Assembly: GCA_964522665.1 (NCBI GenBank)
Contig: CAZFVY010000024.1
Span: forward strand, 1 to 64,000
DNA length: 64,000 bases
DNA from: CAZFVY01 sp964522665
GTDB taxonomy: Bacteria > Verrucomicrobiota > Verrucomicrobiia > Limisphaerales > CAZFVY01
Direction: 5' to 3'
Shown piece after piece: positions 31,062-40,181 of the stretch (position 1 is its first letter; every line of letters starts with the position of its first letter). The notes beneath the pieces are model-generated. The model saw nothing but the letters and a program-made list of their open reading frames with translations, did not search any database and had not been told where the DNA came from. Made by a program: the position numbers and the translations under genes.

Positions 31062-31090
31062 ACGCCAGCGCGGCCCCTGATCTTTCACCT

Positions 31091-31819
31091 ATGAGCAGCC
31101 ATCATCACGAGCACGGCCCGGGCGGCCACACGCATGAGCATTGGGATCACCCCGGCCATTTCCACGAGCGGGAGGCCAGCCGGGCGCGCGACTACACGCG
31201 CCGCGCCTTTACGGTCGGCGTGGGCGGTCCAGTCGGCAGCGGCAAGACGGCCCTGATGCTCGCCTTATGCCGGCAATTGCGGGAAAAACTGAACTTGGCC
31301 GCCGTCACCAACGACATTTTTACCAAGGAAGACGGCGAATTCTTGGTCCGGAATCAGGCGCTGCCCGCGGAGCGGATTCGCGCGGTCGAGACCGGCGGCT
31401 GCCCGCACGCGGCGATCCGCGAGGACATCACGGCCAATTTGCTGGCGCTCGAGGAATTACACCGACTCTTTCAACCCGAACTCTTGCTCATCGAATCCGG
31501 CGGCGACAACTTGGCGGCGCATTTCAGCCGCGAGCTGGCGGACTACACGATCTACGTCATTGATGTCGCGGGCGGCGACAAAATCCCGCGCAAGGGAGGT
31601 CCCGGCATCACGCAATCGGACCTGTTGGTGATCAATAAAACGGACCTCGCGCCCGCCGTCGGCGCCGATCTCGGCGTGATGGAGCGGGACGCTCGCGCCA
31701 TGCGGGGCGGCGGTCCCTTCGTGTTCGCGCAGGTCAAACACGGACCGGGCGTCGCGGAAATCATCGATCATTTGAACCACGCGCGACTGCACGCCCTGGG
31801 TGTGACGCACAGCCACTGA
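31091..31819 (+). CDS. ureG: Urease accessory GTPase UreG with His-rich N-terminus
   Basis: 242 aa. The N-terminal 30 residues carry about ten His (SSHHHEHGPGGHTHEHWDHP then GHFHE). The GTPase core has P-loop GVGGPVGSGKTALML, switch motif VTNDIFTKEDGEFL, metal-site ETGGCPHAAIREDI, GGDNLAAHFSRELADYTIYV and the base-recognition INKTDLAP. UreG uses GTP to load nickel into urease. The His-rich extension can bind nickel and may substitute for the absent UreE. Last gene of the urease operon. Confidence 0.95.
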   Translation: MSSHHHEHGPGGHTHEHWDHPGHFHEREASRARDYTRRAFTVGVGGPVGSGKTALMLALCRQLREKLNLAAVTNDIFTKEDGEFLVRNQALPAERIRAVETGGCPHAAIREDITANLLALEELHRLFQPELLLIESGGDNLAAHFSRELADYTIYVIDVAGGDKIPRKGGPGITQSDLLVINKTDLAPAVGADLGVMERDARAMRGGGPFVFAQVKHGPGVAEIIDHLNHARLHALGVTHSH

Positions 31820-32012
31820 ATCTGATCTGGTACCGCCGCCTCGGGTTGCCGTCTGGCTGCTTGCCGCCGCCGGAGCGCGCGAGTCGGGAGAGTTTCACTG
31901 CGGCGGCTGTCCGCGGACCAAGCGCGCGACGATTGCGATGATCGCCAAGATCAGGAGGATGTGGAGAGTGAACTCGTCGAATCACCGGGCCGAACGCCGG
32001 GCGTCGAACCGA

Positions 32013-33152
32013 TTAGATTCGTTCAGCGATCGCGTCACCCATGCCGGTCGTGCCGGTCTTCTGGCAACCGGTTTCACCCGGGCCAACGATGTCGCCCGTG
32101 CGGAATCCGGCGGCAATCGCGCCCGCCACCGCTTGCTCGATCGCCGTGGCCGCGGCTTCCTGGTGGAAGCTGTAGCGCAGCATCAGCGCCGCCGACAGAA
32201 TTTGGGCGATCGGATTGGCGAGGTTTTTCCCCGCGATGTCGGGGGCCGTCCCACCGGCCGGTTCAAAGAGGCCGAAGGTAACTCCGTCGTTCGTCCGCCC
32301 AAGGCTGGCGCTCGGCAGCATCCCGAGTGATCCACCCAACGCCGCGGCTTCATCGCTAAGAATATCGCCGAACGTATTTTCACAGAGCATCACGTCGAAC
32401 TGCGTCGGGCGCAGCACCAACTGCATTGCCCCGTTGTCCACGAACATGTGCTCGAGCGCCACGTCCTGATAATCGCGGTGGACCTCCGTCACAACGTCGC
32501 GCCAGAGCACGCCGTTTTCCAGCACGTTCGCCTTGTCGATGCTGGTCACTTTTTTTCGTCGCGCCCGAGCGGTCTCAAAGGCGACGCGGGCGACGCGTTC
32601 GATTTCGGGCGTCGTCGAGACCATCGTGTCCACCGCCCGGCGGAGCCGCCGGCCAGGCGTCGCGCCCGCCGACAAATCAACGAAATCTTCCGTCATCTTG
32701 GGTTGGCCGAAATAGAGGCCGGCCGTCAATTCCCGCACCACCATGATGTCGATCCCGTCGCCTTGCCGTTCCGGCCGCAGCGGGCAGACGTGCGACAATT
32801 CCCGCAGCAGCTTCACCGGGCGGAGGTTGGCGAACAGATCGAATTCCTTGCGCAACCGCAGCAACGCCGCCCGTTCGGGGCGCCGTTCCTTCGCGATGGT
32901 CGGATCGCGGTGCGGCAATCCCACCGAACCGAACAGGATGGCGTCGCCTTCGCGGCAGAGCTTGAGCGTCGTTTCCGGCAACGCATCGCCCGCCGCGTCG
33001 AGGCCAGCCCAGCCGACGGGAGCTTCGGTCAACTCGAGCGACAGTTGGAATTTTCGCTCGACCGCGCGCAGCGCTTTGATCGCTTCACGCATGACTTCGG
33101 GGCCGATGCCGTCGCCGGCTAGAACGCTGATTTTATAAGTAGGCGTATTCAT
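32013..33152 (-). CDS. leuB: 3-isopropylmalate dehydrogenase
   Basis: 379 aa. NAD-dependent oxidative decarboxylase of leucine synthesis. YKISVLAGDGIGPEVMREAI; substrate region ALLRLRKEFDLFANLRPVKL (Arg residues for the malate part); VVRELTAGLYFGQPK; Lys-Asp pair VTSIDKANVLENGVLWRDVV; metal-binding Asp in FGDILSDEAAALGGSLGMLP; NAD site EPAGGTAPDIAGKNLANPIA. It lies 60 bp after the last gene of the amidoligase operon and may be read from that transcript. Between it and ureG (31820-32012) there is no supported gene. Confidence 0.95.
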   Translation of the reverse strand: MNTPTYKISVLAGDGIGPEVMREAIKALRAVERKFQLSLELTEAPVGWAGLDAAGDALPETTLKLCREGDAILFGSVGLPHRDPTIAKERRPERAALLRLRKEFDLFANLRPVKLLRELSHVCPLRPERQGDGIDIMVVRELTAGLYFGQPKMTEDFVDLSAGATPGRRLRRAVDTMVSTTPEIERVARVAFETARARRKKVTSIDKANVLENGVLWRDVVTEVHRDYQDVALEHMFVDNGAMQLVLRPTQFDVMLCENTFGDILSDEAAALGGSLGMLPSASLGRTNDGVTFGLFEPAGGTAPDIAGKNLANPIAQILSAALMLRYSFHQEAAATAIEQAVAGAIAAGFRTGDIVGPGETGCQKTGTTGMGDAIAERI

Positions 33153-33212
33153 CGCAAAGGCGCAGAGCCTAGGTACGCTCCGTCGGCGAGGGAAGAATAA
33201 AATATCGGCGCG

Positions 33213-34136
33213 CTACGCGGCCCGGCCGGAACCCGTTTCCGGTTCCGGCGCCGCGCGGCGGTCGCTCATGGGCTGGACATCCACTTCCACGCTCAGCGAA
33301 TGGCCGCCGCTTCCAACGATGACGCCGCGCACCGGGCTGATGTCGCTGTAGTCACGACCCCACGCCGTCGTGATGTGGCGCTCGTGGATGATCGTGTCGT
33401 TGGTCGGGTCGAGGTCCACCCAACTGCGGTCGCCGCACCAAACCGAAACCCAGGCGTGCGACGCGTCGGCCCCGACGAGCTTGGGTTTGCCGGGAGGGGG
33501 CAGTGTCTCAAGATAACCGCTGACGTAGCGCGCCGGCAACCCGAGCGAGCGCAAACAGGCGACCATGAAATGGGCAAAATCCTGGCAGACGCCGTGGCGG
33601 ACCTTGAAGAACTCGAAGACCGGCGTCATCACCGTCGTGGCCTTGGTGTCGAAGACGAAGTCGGTATAAATCCGCCGCATGAGGTCGCACGCGGCGTCCA
33701 GCGTTGGCCGGTCCGGCTCGAACGAGGCCAGCGCGTAATCGGTGAATTCTCGGCGGCGCGGCACGAGCGGCGACGAGAATATGAACTCGGCCGGCTCGAT
33801 CGGCCCGACCACCGAGTCGGTCCGGCAAAGGTCGCGCACCAACTCCCAGGGTTGGGTCGCGAGCGGTTTGACCGCGGGGACGGGCCGCATTTCGACGACG
33901 CTGACGGCGGAAATCGACAATTTGCGGTGCGCGCCCTCAATCGTCAAAAACGTGGCGGGATTGCCAAAATGATCGGTGTGCGTGCTGAAGCTCGTGGGCG
34001 CGGGCAGACTTTCGATCCGGTGTTGGCGGCAGCATTGGCGCAGGATGCTGCGCGGGGTCAAATGCGCGACGTGGTGCGACAGCGGCACCTCGTAGTCGTA
34101 ATCGTAGGTCGTGCGATGGCGGATTCCGTAAAGCAT
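33213..34136 (-). CDS. Transglutaminase-like protein (COG1305 type)
   Basis: 307 aa, no signal peptide. N-terminal bacterial transglutaminase-like region (IRHRTTYDYDYEVPLSHHVA), then the papain-fold core with catalytic Cys in RHGVCQDFAHFMVA, His in DASHAWVSVW and Asp in WVDLDPTNDTI. Such proteins are found beside ATP-grasp/alpha-E genes and are thought to cleave or transfer amide bonds of a small peptide. It starts 7 bp after the ATP-grasp-alpha-E fusion. Confidence 0.85.
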   Translation of the reverse strand: MLYGIRHRTTYDYDYEVPLSHHVAHLTPRSILRQCCRQHRIESLPAPTSFSTHTDHFGNPATFLTIEGAHRKLSISAVSVVEMRPVPAVKPLATQPWELVRDLCRTDSVVGPIEPAEFIFSSPLVPRRREFTDYALASFEPDRPTLDAACDLMRRIYTDFVFDTKATTVMTPVFEFFKVRHGVCQDFAHFMVACLRSLGLPARYVSGYLETLPPPGKPKLVGADASHAWVSVWCGDRSWVDLDPTNDTIIHERHITTAWGRDYSDISPVRGVIVGSGGHSLSVEVDVQPMSDRRAAPEPETGSGRAA

Positions 34137-34143
34137 CGGGGGG

Positions 34144-36705
34144 TCAACTCGCCTGGGCCTTGGCGTGGCTGAAGTAATGCAGCGTCAGCGCGTCCGACAC
34201 GCCGCCGAGAGTTCCGAGCAGGTCGCGCACCAGTTCGACGAGCGCGGGTGGTGGCGCGTCAACGGCGTCCACGCCGAACCCGAGGGGATTGAACGCGCGC
34301 AGGCGGGTGACGGCCGCGGCCGACAGCTCCTGCTCCCGCGTGGTCCCGTTGTCGCGGCTCGCGGGGAGTTGTCCGACGCGTTCGGCCAACGTATTGAGTT
34401 GGAACGCGACCGACCGCGGGTTGGACTCGTCCAAGAGCAGCAAATCCAACACGCCGCTCAGTTGCGGGCGGGCGTAATAGCTGCGCCGATAGGTCATGAC
34501 GCTGTCGGCGATCTCGAGGACGGGGTCCAGGAGCAGCTCGCCCACCGGGTCCACGCGCAGCGCGGCGCGTAACAATGAAAGCAGATGGATCGCCCGTTCC
34601 AGCCGCCGGCCGATGTCGAGGAAAAGCCAGCCGTGGCCGCGGGTCATGTTCTCCATCGCCATGCCGTTGAACGCGGACAGGTCGAAGATCAGGTTATTGA
34701 GCAGCGTCAGCGATTCCGTCACGGGCAGTCGTCCCGGGCGCACGCGCGCGTCGTGTTGCAGCTTGTTGAACGTGCGCCACGCGTCCGCCGTGAAGCGGTC
34801 GCGCACGGCGAACGCCGCGTGCCGCAGACGATTCAACAGTTCCCGGACGCTGCCGGGCCGGCTGGCCTGATAAACGAGCAGCAGCGAATGCTTTTCAATC
34901 TTCGGGGTGGTCAGCCGCTCTTCCTTGGGCGCCGGAAATAATTCGAGGCCGATCAGCAGGCGGGCGAGCGAGGTCAATTCGGGCGTCGGTTTGCCGATGC
35001 TTTCGCCCGAGAGGCGCGAAACGACGACGCGCACGAGTCGGATCGTGTCCTCGAGGCGTTCGGCGTAGCGGCCGAGCCAGAACAGGTTGTCCGCGACCCG
35101 GCTGGGAACCTCCGACGCGCGCCGTTCGATCCGGACGACTCGGGCCGGCGGCTTCAGGAGGCTGAACGTCTCCACCGGGCCGTCGCTCAGCACCCACGTG
35201 TCTTTGCTCGAGCCGCCGCTCTGGGTCGAGACCATCGGATCGCGATAATCCAGTGAGACCCGCGTCAGGCCGCCCGGCATGACCCGGTAGCCGTCGCCCG
35301 TGGCGCAAATATAGGTCCGAAACACGAGCGGGCGCGGCGCCAATTTCTGGTCCCGCCACGCCGGCGCGGTCGAAATCTTCACCTGCTCCTGACCGACATA
35401 GCGATGCGGGTTCTGCCGGATTTCCGCCAGCAATGCCTCCCGTTGCTCCGCGTCCATGCGACGGCCGAAAAACGGCTCCCCGGACACCGTCGGAAAGGCG
35501 TGTTTGACGACCAATTCCCCGAGATGCTCCGCGACGTACTCGTGCTCGCGCCTTTGCCCGCACCACCAGGTGGCGACCGAGGGCAGCAGCAAATCCTCAC
35601 CCAGCAAGTGACGGCAAAGACCCGGCAGGAACGCCAGGAGCGCCGGGGTCTCGACGACGCCGGCGCCGAGGGGATTGGCGATGGCGACGTTGCCGGCGCG
35701 CGCGGCTTCCACCAGTCCGGGCACGCCCAGAAACGAATCGGCCCGCAATTCCAATGGGTCGCAGAACGAATCGTCCATCCGCCGCAGAATCACATCGACC
35801 GGTTGCAAGCCTTCGAGCGTCTTGATGAAGACGCGCCGGTCGCGGACGGTGAGGTCGGCGCCTTCCACCAACGGCAGCCCGAGATAGCGCGCCAGGTAGG
35901 CGTGCTCGAAATAGGTTTCGTTGTACGCGCCCGGCGTCAAGAGCACGGCGGTCGGATTGTCCCGGTTCGCCGGCGCCAGGCCGCGCAGCGTATCCCGCGC
36001 GACTTGAAAAAAGGAGGCGAGCCGATGCACTTCGCAATCGCGAAACTCGTCGGGGAAGGCCCGCGAAAGGGCGATGCGATTGACGAGGGCGTAACCGGCT
36101 CCCGAAGGCGCCTGGGTGCGGTCGGCCATGACCCACCATTCGCCGGTGGGCGAGCGCATCAAGTCCACCGCGTGCAACAAGAGCGGCAGGTTGCGGGCCG
36201 GGCGAATGTGGCGGCAGGGGCGCAGATAGGCCGGGTTGGCGAACGCCACGGCGGCGGGGAGGCGGTGTTCGTGCAGCAGACGCTGCGGACCGTAGAGGTC
36301 GGCCAGCAGTTGGCCCAACAGGTGGGTCCGCTGCTTCAATCCGGCCTCAAGCCGGCGCCATTCCGCCGGGGAGATCAGGAGCGGGAGTGGGTCCAACTTC
36401 CAAGTCCGCTCAAAGCCTTGCGAGTCCCCATACACGTTATACGTCACGCCGTTCTCGCTCAGAAAACGGCGCGCCGTCTCGCCCCGCGACTGAATCTCGT
36501 CGCGCCCGAGTTGATTCAAGGCCCGGACGAGCGGCCGCCAGTGCGGGCGCGGCTGCCCCTCGGCGTCGAGCATCTCGTCATACTCGCCGCGCGCGGGCGC
36601 GTAGTCCGCCGCGACGCCCAACGCCGCCGGCCCGGTCAAGATTTCCGGGTCGCCGTCGTCACGGCCGCGCGTCGTCACACGGTTGGTTGTCTGCTGTCCC
36701 GACAT
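34144..36705 (-). CDS. Circularly permuted ATP-grasp fused to alpha-E domain
   Basis: 853 aa from the ATG at 36705. Residues about 40-500 are the circularly permuted ATP-grasp (COG2308): GVTYNVYGDSQGFERTWKLD, GEWWVMADRTQAPSGAGYAL, VLLTPGAYNETYFEHAYLAR, DVILRRMDDSFCDPLELRAD, GNVAIANPLGAGVVETPALL, VVKHAFPTVSGEPF, VMPGGLTRVSLDYRDPM, QSGGSSKDTWVLS. Residues about 540-853 are the alpha-E helical domain (SRVADNLFWLGRYAERLEDT, ENMTRGHGWLFLDIGRRLER). ATP-grasp enzymes form amide bonds through acyl-phosphates. It is the second such pair in the operon, here fused. Confidence 0.9.
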   Translation of the reverse strand: MSGQQTTNRVTTRGRDDGDPEILTGPAALGVAADYAPARGEYDEMLDAEGQPRPHWRPLVRALNQLGRDEIQSRGETARRFLSENGVTYNVYGDSQGFERTWKLDPLPLLISPAEWRRLEAGLKQRTHLLGQLLADLYGPQRLLHEHRLPAAVAFANPAYLRPCRHIRPARNLPLLLHAVDLMRSPTGEWWVMADRTQAPSGAGYALVNRIALSRAFPDEFRDCEVHRLASFFQVARDTLRGLAPANRDNPTAVLLTPGAYNETYFEHAYLARYLGLPLVEGADLTVRDRRVFIKTLEGLQPVDVILRRMDDSFCDPLELRADSFLGVPGLVEAARAGNVAIANPLGAGVVETPALLAFLPGLCRHLLGEDLLLPSVATWWCGQRREHEYVAEHLGELVVKHAFPTVSGEPFFGRRMDAEQREALLAEIRQNPHRYVGQEQVKISTAPAWRDQKLAPRPLVFRTYICATGDGYRVMPGGLTRVSLDYRDPMVSTQSGGSSKDTWVLSDGPVETFSLLKPPARVVRIERRASEVPSRVADNLFWLGRYAERLEDTIRLVRVVVSRLSGESIGKPTPELTSLARLLIGLELFPAPKEERLTTPKIEKHSLLLVYQASRPGSVRELLNRLRHAAFAVRDRFTADAWRTFNKLQHDARVRPGRLPVTESLTLLNNLIFDLSAFNGMAMENMTRGHGWLFLDIGRRLERAIHLLSLLRAALRVDPVGELLLDPVLEIADSVMTYRRSYYARPQLSGVLDLLLLDESNPRSVAFQLNTLAERVGQLPASRDNGTTREQELSAAAVTRLRAFNPLGFGVDAVDAPPPALVELVRDLLGTLGGVSDALTLHYFSHAKAQAS

Positions 36706-36745
36706 TGCGTCCCCGACGCTACCGTGCTTATCCGTCGCTGGCAAT

Positions 36746-39700
36746 TCAGGTTCGCCGCAAATCGAGCGTAAATGGGAAATCCGGGTTTGGCTCGCTTTCC
36801 CACAATTCGACTGGGCCGGGGGTGTGACCAATGCGGAAGAAACGGTTGAGCCGGCGGCTTTCGGCTTCGTGCGCGTTGACGGGAAAGGTACTGTAGCTCA
36901 GCCCACCGGGGTGGGTCACATGGTAGGCGCAGCCGCCCAAACTGCGTCCGTTCCAGGTGTCCACCAGATCGAAAACCAACGGGCTGTGCGTCGGAATCGT
37001 CGGGTGCAGGCAGTTCGGCGGCTGCCACGCCCGGTAGCGCACACCGGCGACGTACTCGCCGTTCGTCCCGGTTGGGTGCAACGGCACGACGTACCCGCCG
37101 ACGGTGACGACGTGGCGGGTATCCACCATGCCGCGCGCCTTGATCTGCATCCGCTCGACGGAGGAATCGACGTAACGCACGGCGCCGCCCGCCGTCGTCT
37201 CGTCGCCCAGGACGTGCCACGGCTCCAGCGCCTGACGGAGTTCCAGGTGAACGTTTTTGACGTCGAAGTCGCCCGCCTGCGGGAAACGGAATTCGAAATG
37301 GGGCGCGAACCACTCGGACTTCATCGGATAGCCGCTGATTTGGAGGTCCTCGATCACGTCGGTGAAATCACTCCAGACAAAGTGCGGCAACATCCATCGG
37401 TCGTGGATGTCAGAGCCCCAGCGAACCAGGTGGTTGGTGTATGGCTTCTGCCAGAATTTCGCGATCAGCGCCCGCAGGAGGAGTTGTTGCGCGAGGCTCA
37501 TCCGCGCGTGGGGCGGCATCTCAAACGCCCGCATCTCGAGCAGGCCCCGGCGTTCAGCGCTGCTGTCCGGCGCGTAGAGCTTGTCGATGCAGAACTCCGT
37601 GCGGTGGGTATTGCCGGTGGCGTCGATGAGCAGGTGCCGGAACAGGCGGTCCACCAACCACGGCGGGCAGGTCGTGGACTTTGGCAATTGGTTGAAGGCC
37701 ACTTCCAATTCGTACAGCGAATCGTTTCGGGCCTCGTCCACGCGCGGGCTTTGACTCGTCGGGCCGATGAACAGCCCGCTGAACAGGAACGAAAGCGAGG
37801 GATGGTTCTGCCAGTAGGCGAGCAGCGATTGCAGCAGGTCGGGGCGGCGCAGCAGCGGCGAGTCCTGTGGGGTCGCGCCGCCGATGACGATGTGGTTGCC
37901 GCCGCCGGTGCCGGTATGCCGGCCGTCGATCATGAATTTCTCCGTGCCGAGCCGGGCCAGTCGCGCCTCTTCATAAAGCCCTTCCGTGTACTCGACCATC
38001 TCTTTCCAGGATTGGGCGGGATGAATATTGACTTCGATCACACCCGGGTCCGGCGTCACTTTCAAGGTGTAAAGCCGGGGGTCGTGCGGCGGCGGGTAGC
38101 CTTCGACGATGACCGGCAGATTGAGCGCCTGGGCGGTGTCCTCGACGGCGGCCACCAAGTCGAGATAGTCCTCCAACTCGCGCGCCGGCGGCATGAAGAC
38201 GTGCAGTCGGCCGTTGCGCGGTTCCACGCACAAAGCGGTGCGGGAAAGCCAGGGGGCGGATTCGCCGCGGGCGGGCGGGCGGTTGGGATCGTCCGCGCTG
38301 GCCCGCGGAGGCGCCTGCGTTTTCGTGCCGTCGCCGGCCGCCTTGCCTTCGGCTTCCGAACCGGCGCCGCGCTGCGGCATCACGTACCGCGCGCCCGCGA
38401 CGCTGGTCGGATTCGCCCAGGCCAGCGGCGTCAGGCGTTGTCGGAGCGGCAAATCCGGGCGCGGCTCGGACGGGTCCCGTTCGTAGAGGTACGGGTAGTC
38501 GCCGGCGCTCACCCAGGGGAGCGAATCCAGGGGCAGGCGCAGGCCCATCGGCGAGTCGCCCGGAATCAGGTAACACCGTTCCGGCCGGAAAAACCACGGC
38601 CCGCTGAACCACATCATGCCGTTAGGTCCCGGCTCGCGGCGCAACGGCAGCGCGAACCCGACGACTTTCTCCAGCCCCTGTTCAAAAATCTTGGCCAACC
38701 GAACCCGATCCTCCTCGTTCTTGAGGTTCGATTTGAAGGGATCGACGTTGGTGGGCAGGCGGCGTTCTTTCCAAAGATAATACCAGGCGTCCTCGTAGCC
38801 CGGCATGATCCAGTTGGTGACGCAACCCAGCCGTTGGGCCAGGAGGTTGATAAACTGCTCCGCCTCCTTCGCGGTGTGATGATAGTCCTCGTTTTCGTTG
38901 GCGAAAAGCGCCTCGTTTTTCCAAATCGGCTGGCCGTCCTTGCGCCAATGGCAGCCAAACGCCCAGCGCGGGAGCGATTCCCCGGGATACCATTTTCCCT
39001 GGCCGTAATGCAGCAGGGCGCCCTTCGTGAAACGCCGCTTTAGGCGCTTGATGAGATCGTCGGCGAGCAGGCGCTTGCGCGGGCCCAGGGCGTCGGTATT
39101 CCACTCGGCGCCATCCATGTCGTCAATCGAGACGAAGGTCGGCTCGCCGCCCATCGTCAAGCGGCAGTCGTGCTTCAGCAGGTCTTCGTCCAGTTTGAAG
39201 CCGAGATTCTGAATCTCGAGCCACGCCGCTTCGCTGTAAGGTTTGGTGACGCGGGGTGACTCATAGATGCGGGCGACCCGCATGTCGAACTTGAATTCGC
39301 ACTTGGCCTCGTCCACCAGTCCCGAGATTGGCGCCGCGCTCTGCGGGTCGGGCGTGCCGGCCAGCGGGATGTGGCCCTCGCCCGCCATCAGGCCCGAGGT
39401 TGGATCCAGGCCGATCCAACCGGCGCCGGGCAGATAGACTTCGCACCACGCGTGGAGGTCGGTAAAATCCTTCTCCGGCCCGCTGGGACCGTCGAGCGAT
39501 TTGACGTCCGCCGTCAGTTGGATTAAATAACCGCTGACGAACCGCGACGCCAAACCACAGTGGCGCAGTACCTGGCACATGAGCCACGCCGAGTCCCGGC
39601 ACGAGCCGCTGCCCTTGCTGAGCGTCTCCTCCGGCGATTGAACGCCCGATTCGAGCCGGATCAGGTATTTGATTTCCCGCGAGAGGCGTTGGTTTAAACC

Positions 39701-40162
39701 GACCAGAAAGTCGATCGTCCGGGCGCGCTTTTCACCGGTCAACCCCTGGTATTTCGCCAACTCCGAATCGCAGAAGACTTTGAGCGCCGGCGTCAGGGCG
39801 CAACGCAGCCGGAACGGCGCCAACTCATGGTCGAGTTGGGGATCGTACGTGAACGGAAATCGTTCGGCCTCCGGCTCGAGAAAAAAGTCGAACGGATTGA
39901 GGACGGCCATTTCCGCGACCAAATCGACCTCGACCGCGAATTCGCGCGTTTTCTCCTGGAAGACCAGGCGCGCGAGGTAGTTGGACTGCGGGTCCTGCTG
40001 CCAATTGATGAAATGGTCGGCGGGGGTGACGCGCAGGGAATAGCTGAGGATGCGCGTCCGCGAGTGGGGCGCGGGGCGGAGCCGGACCGTTTGCGGGCCG
40101 AGCGAGACGGGCCGGTCGTAGCGGTATTCCGTGCGGTGATGGAGGGCGACGTGAATGGACAT
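36746..40162 (-). CDS. Transglutaminase-DUF2126 fusion protein
   Basis: 1138 aa, full length for this family (COG1305 + COG4196). N-terminal transglutaminase-like part to about residue 290: LHHRTEYRYDRPVSLGPQTV, Cys in GSGSCRDSAWLMCQVLRHCG, His in TDLHAWCEVYLPG, Asp in GLDPTSGLMAGEGHIPLAG. The rest is DUF2126 (RLTMGGEPTFVSIDDMDGAE, GSHI-like metal sites in IDGRHTGTGGGNHIVIGGAT, RTEFCIDKLYAPDS, VRWGSDIHDRWMLPHFVWSD), which resembles a glutamine-synthetase/ATP-dependent ligase fold in published domain analyses. It starts 19 bp after the 1142-aa gene. Confidence 0.85.
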   Translation of the reverse strand: MSIHVALHHRTEYRYDRPVSLGPQTVRLRPAPHSRTRILSYSLRVTPADHFINWQQDPQSNYLARLVFQEKTREFAVEVDLVAEMAVLNPFDFFLEPEAERFPFTYDPQLDHELAPFRLRCALTPALKVFCDSELAKYQGLTGEKRARTIDFLVGLNQRLSREIKYLIRLESGVQSPEETLSKGSGSCRDSAWLMCQVLRHCGLASRFVSGYLIQLTADVKSLDGPSGPEKDFTDLHAWCEVYLPGAGWIGLDPTSGLMAGEGHIPLAGTPDPQSAAPISGLVDEAKCEFKFDMRVARIYESPRVTKPYSEAAWLEIQNLGFKLDEDLLKHDCRLTMGGEPTFVSIDDMDGAEWNTDALGPRKRLLADDLIKRLKRRFTKGALLHYGQGKWYPGESLPRWAFGCHWRKDGQPIWKNEALFANENEDYHHTAKEAEQFINLLAQRLGCVTNWIMPGYEDAWYYLWKERRLPTNVDPFKSNLKNEEDRVRLAKIFEQGLEKVVGFALPLRREPGPNGMMWFSGPWFFRPERCYLIPGDSPMGLRLPLDSLPWVSAGDYPYLYERDPSEPRPDLPLRQRLTPLAWANPTSVAGARYVMPQRGAGSEAEGKAAGDGTKTQAPPRASADDPNRPPARGESAPWLSRTALCVEPRNGRLHVFMPPARELEDYLDLVAAVEDTAQALNLPVIVEGYPPPHDPRLYTLKVTPDPGVIEVNIHPAQSWKEMVEYTEGLYEEARLARLGTEKFMIDGRHTGTGGGNHIVIGGATPQDSPLLRRPDLLQSLLAYWQNHPSLSFLFSGLFIGPTSQSPRVDEARNDSLYELEVAFNQLPKSTTCPPWLVDRLFRHLLIDATGNTHRTEFCIDKLYAPDSSAERRGLLEMRAFEMPPHARMSLAQQLLLRALIAKFWQKPYTNHLVRWGSDIHDRWMLPHFVWSDFTDVIEDLQISGYPMKSEWFAPHFEFRFPQAGDFDVKNVHLELRQALEPWHVLGDETTAGGAVRYVDSSVERMQIKARGMVDTRHVVTVGGYVVPLHPTGTNGEYVAGVRYRAWQPPNCLHPTIPTHSPLVFDLVDTWNGRSLGGCAYHVTHPGGLSYSTFPVNAHEAESRRLNRFFRIGHTPGPVELWESEPNPDFPFTLDLRRT

Positions 40163-40181
40163 TGGTTCAGTTTCGGATCGG

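Noticed and set aside
31899..31990. Short minus-strand membrane-peptide-like frame (HILLILAIIAIVARLVRG)
   Set aside because: A stop codon immediately precedes it and only rare start codons are available, so a gene cannot be supported.
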